Part shown: positions 63,166-64,000 of the stretch, in pieces
Numbering within the stretch: position 1 is the stretch's first letter
How the letters are laid out: each line of letters begins with the position of its first letter
Made by a program: the position numbers and the translations under genes
Assembly: GCF_028401425.1 (NCBI RefSeq)
Contig: NZ_JAQOMS010000002.1
Location: 3,782,001 to 3,846,000, forward strand
Direction: 5' to 3'
DNA length: 64,000 nt
DNA from: Psychrosphaera algicola
GTDB lineage: Bacteria; Pseudomonadota; Gammaproteobacteria; Enterobacterales; Alteromonadaceae
The notes under the pieces: generated by a model
The model's input: the letters and a program-made list of their open reading frames with translations, nothing else
The model's database searches: none
What the model was told of the DNA's origin: nothing

Positions 63166-64000
63166 TTAATTACTGCGTGGCAGTGCCTTAGTGGTCGTAA
63201 ATACCATCAACGTTGTGGAAGCCATTCTGCCACCATCATCGGTAAAATTGACACTTATCTCATTGTTTTCTGAGAGTAAACTATATGGTACGGGTATTTC
63301 AATTACACCGTAAAAGTTATCTCGACCACTTAGGTTACGCCCATTTTTTGGTCGTATCCTCTAAAGTCGTTTGGTACCGTAACAGTAGTGCCATTAATGG
63401 TTACCACAGGTGATAACGACTTGCCGTGATCTCGAGCAAGCCCAATTCGTAATATCGCTTCGCCTTGTTCACCTAAAACGACATCGTTAATGTTTGACGT
63501 GATAGACGTATTTTTCTCGATTTCAACGGTGACCTTATCACCGTAATATTTGGCTTCATTATTACATTCTGTTTGAGCGATAACGTCTGACCATGTTGTC
63601 TTTATTATCATGGTCGCTTCGCTGCCAAGAACCACACTTTGCGGAAGTTCATTTAATGTAGTGGTTTCTAAAACAGAGGCTACATCGGCAGCATCGGTTG
63701 TTTTTAAATGTTTAATTTCAACAGCTGTAACATTGTTTGACGCTAAACCAAATGTGTTTAGATCAATTTCAACATCGTCAAACTCAAGACTATTTAAGAT
63801 CACATAACTGGTATTGTCATCAACATAACTATCGACTAGAACGTCTGGGTCGCTTGAGTGAGTGTCTATCCGAGTCCCTTTAACATCTGACCAAAGTTGA
63901 TAAAACATAACAAGATCGGAATATACCCATTCGTCACCGGCCCCTGCGCCTTCACGTTCAAACTTTTGAACCATTAATCGCGGACCGTATGGAACTGTTG
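63166..64000 (-). CDS. C-terminal part of a GH86-like beta-agarase/porphyranase, frameshifted
   Basis: The C-terminal region of a large secreted glycoside hydrolase; the catalytic barrel lies beyond position 64000. Segments such as VPYGPRLMVQKFEREGAGAG, DEWVYSDLVMFYQLWSDVKG and TRIDTHSSDPDVLVDSYVDD resemble the end of the GH86 barrel and its beta-sandwich, where substrate-family members cut agarose or porphyran. The frame breaks at about 63341-63346 (A run one short on the coding strand); the corrected tail FRGYDQKNGRNLSGRDNF...KALPRSN ends at 63166. This supports a marine, red-alga-degrading lifestyle. GH86 is inferred from memory of the family, not a search. Confidence 0.65.

Noticed and set aside
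1..64000. tRNA genes, CRISPR arrays, insertion sequences or phage genes
   Set aside because: I looked for TPsiC-like arms, spaced direct repeats, transposase motifs and terminal inverted repeats and found none that hold up.

Overview
The window looks like a chromosomal segment from a low-GC marine gammaproteobacterium, most likely an alga-associated member of the Alteromonadales. Three things point there: the housekeeping gene orders (rpsU-yqeY-dnaG-rpoD divergent from tsaD; hisS-yfgM-bamB-der; aroF-tyrA under TyrR-type boxes), the many TonB-dependent receptors and c-di-GMP proteins, and several polysaccharide-utilisation genes, ending with what looks like the C-terminus of a GH86 agarase/porphyranase. 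No tRNA, rRNA, CRISPR array, insertion sequence or prophage was recognised.

Layout. 1-11.7 kb: macromolecular-synthesis operon (minus strand), tsaD, plsY, folB, uppP, a lipoprotein prolyl oligopeptidase and cca. 11.8-16.3 kb: a gspA-gspB pair and two tandem HD-GYP proteins. 16.4-25.9 kb: hisS, yfgM, bamB, der, an M23 endopeptidase, anmK, a diguanylate cyclase and a short-chain dehydrogenase. 26.1-36.0 kb: an alpha-glucan type locus with a tryptophan-halogenase-like flavoprotein, a TonB-dependent receptor and a divergent surface lipoprotein carrying pullulanase-type starch-binding modules, followed by an FG-GAP surface protein. 36.5-39.9 kb: aroF-tyrA and an HDOD protein. 40.0-44.1 kb: a CHASE2-GGDEF-EAL phosphodiesterase overlapping a LysM-FecR protein. 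44.4-47.7 kb: an acetyltransferase, a methyltransferase and an ABC exporter. 48.1-57.9 kb: a beta-1,4-galactan utilisation locus (TonB receptor, GH2, SglT-like Na+/galactose symporter, LacI regulator, GH53 galactanase) with two LacI-type palindromes upstream of the receptor. 58.0-61.8 kb: a PhyH dioxygenase, IclR and PAS-AraC regulators and a ThuA lipoprotein. 62.0-64.0 kb: a cold-shock protein, a cysteine-cluster protein and the GH86 fragment.

A striking property of this sequence is that about 30 of roughly 47 protein genes, including essential single-copy ones (rpoD, dnaG, hisS, der, plsY), are interrupted by one-base shifts or in-frame TAG codons. Most shifts are single-base losses in A/T runs. 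The rest are concentrated at CCTGG/CCAGG, the Dcm methylation motif: all four in-frame stops are TGG to TAG inside CCTGG, and further sites read CCTTGG, CCAAGG or CCTATGG where homology demands CCWGG. I read this as a long-read consensus artefact over a probably CCWGG-methylated genome, and I annotate interrupted genes as single CDSs with the break positions stated.

The galactan locus makes a coherent pathway: GH53 cuts galactan outside or at the surface, the TonB receptor imports oligosaccharides, GH2 releases galactose, SglT moves it across the inner membrane, and LacI probably controls the set. The starch-type locus shares the same receptor logic but lacks an amylase inside this window.
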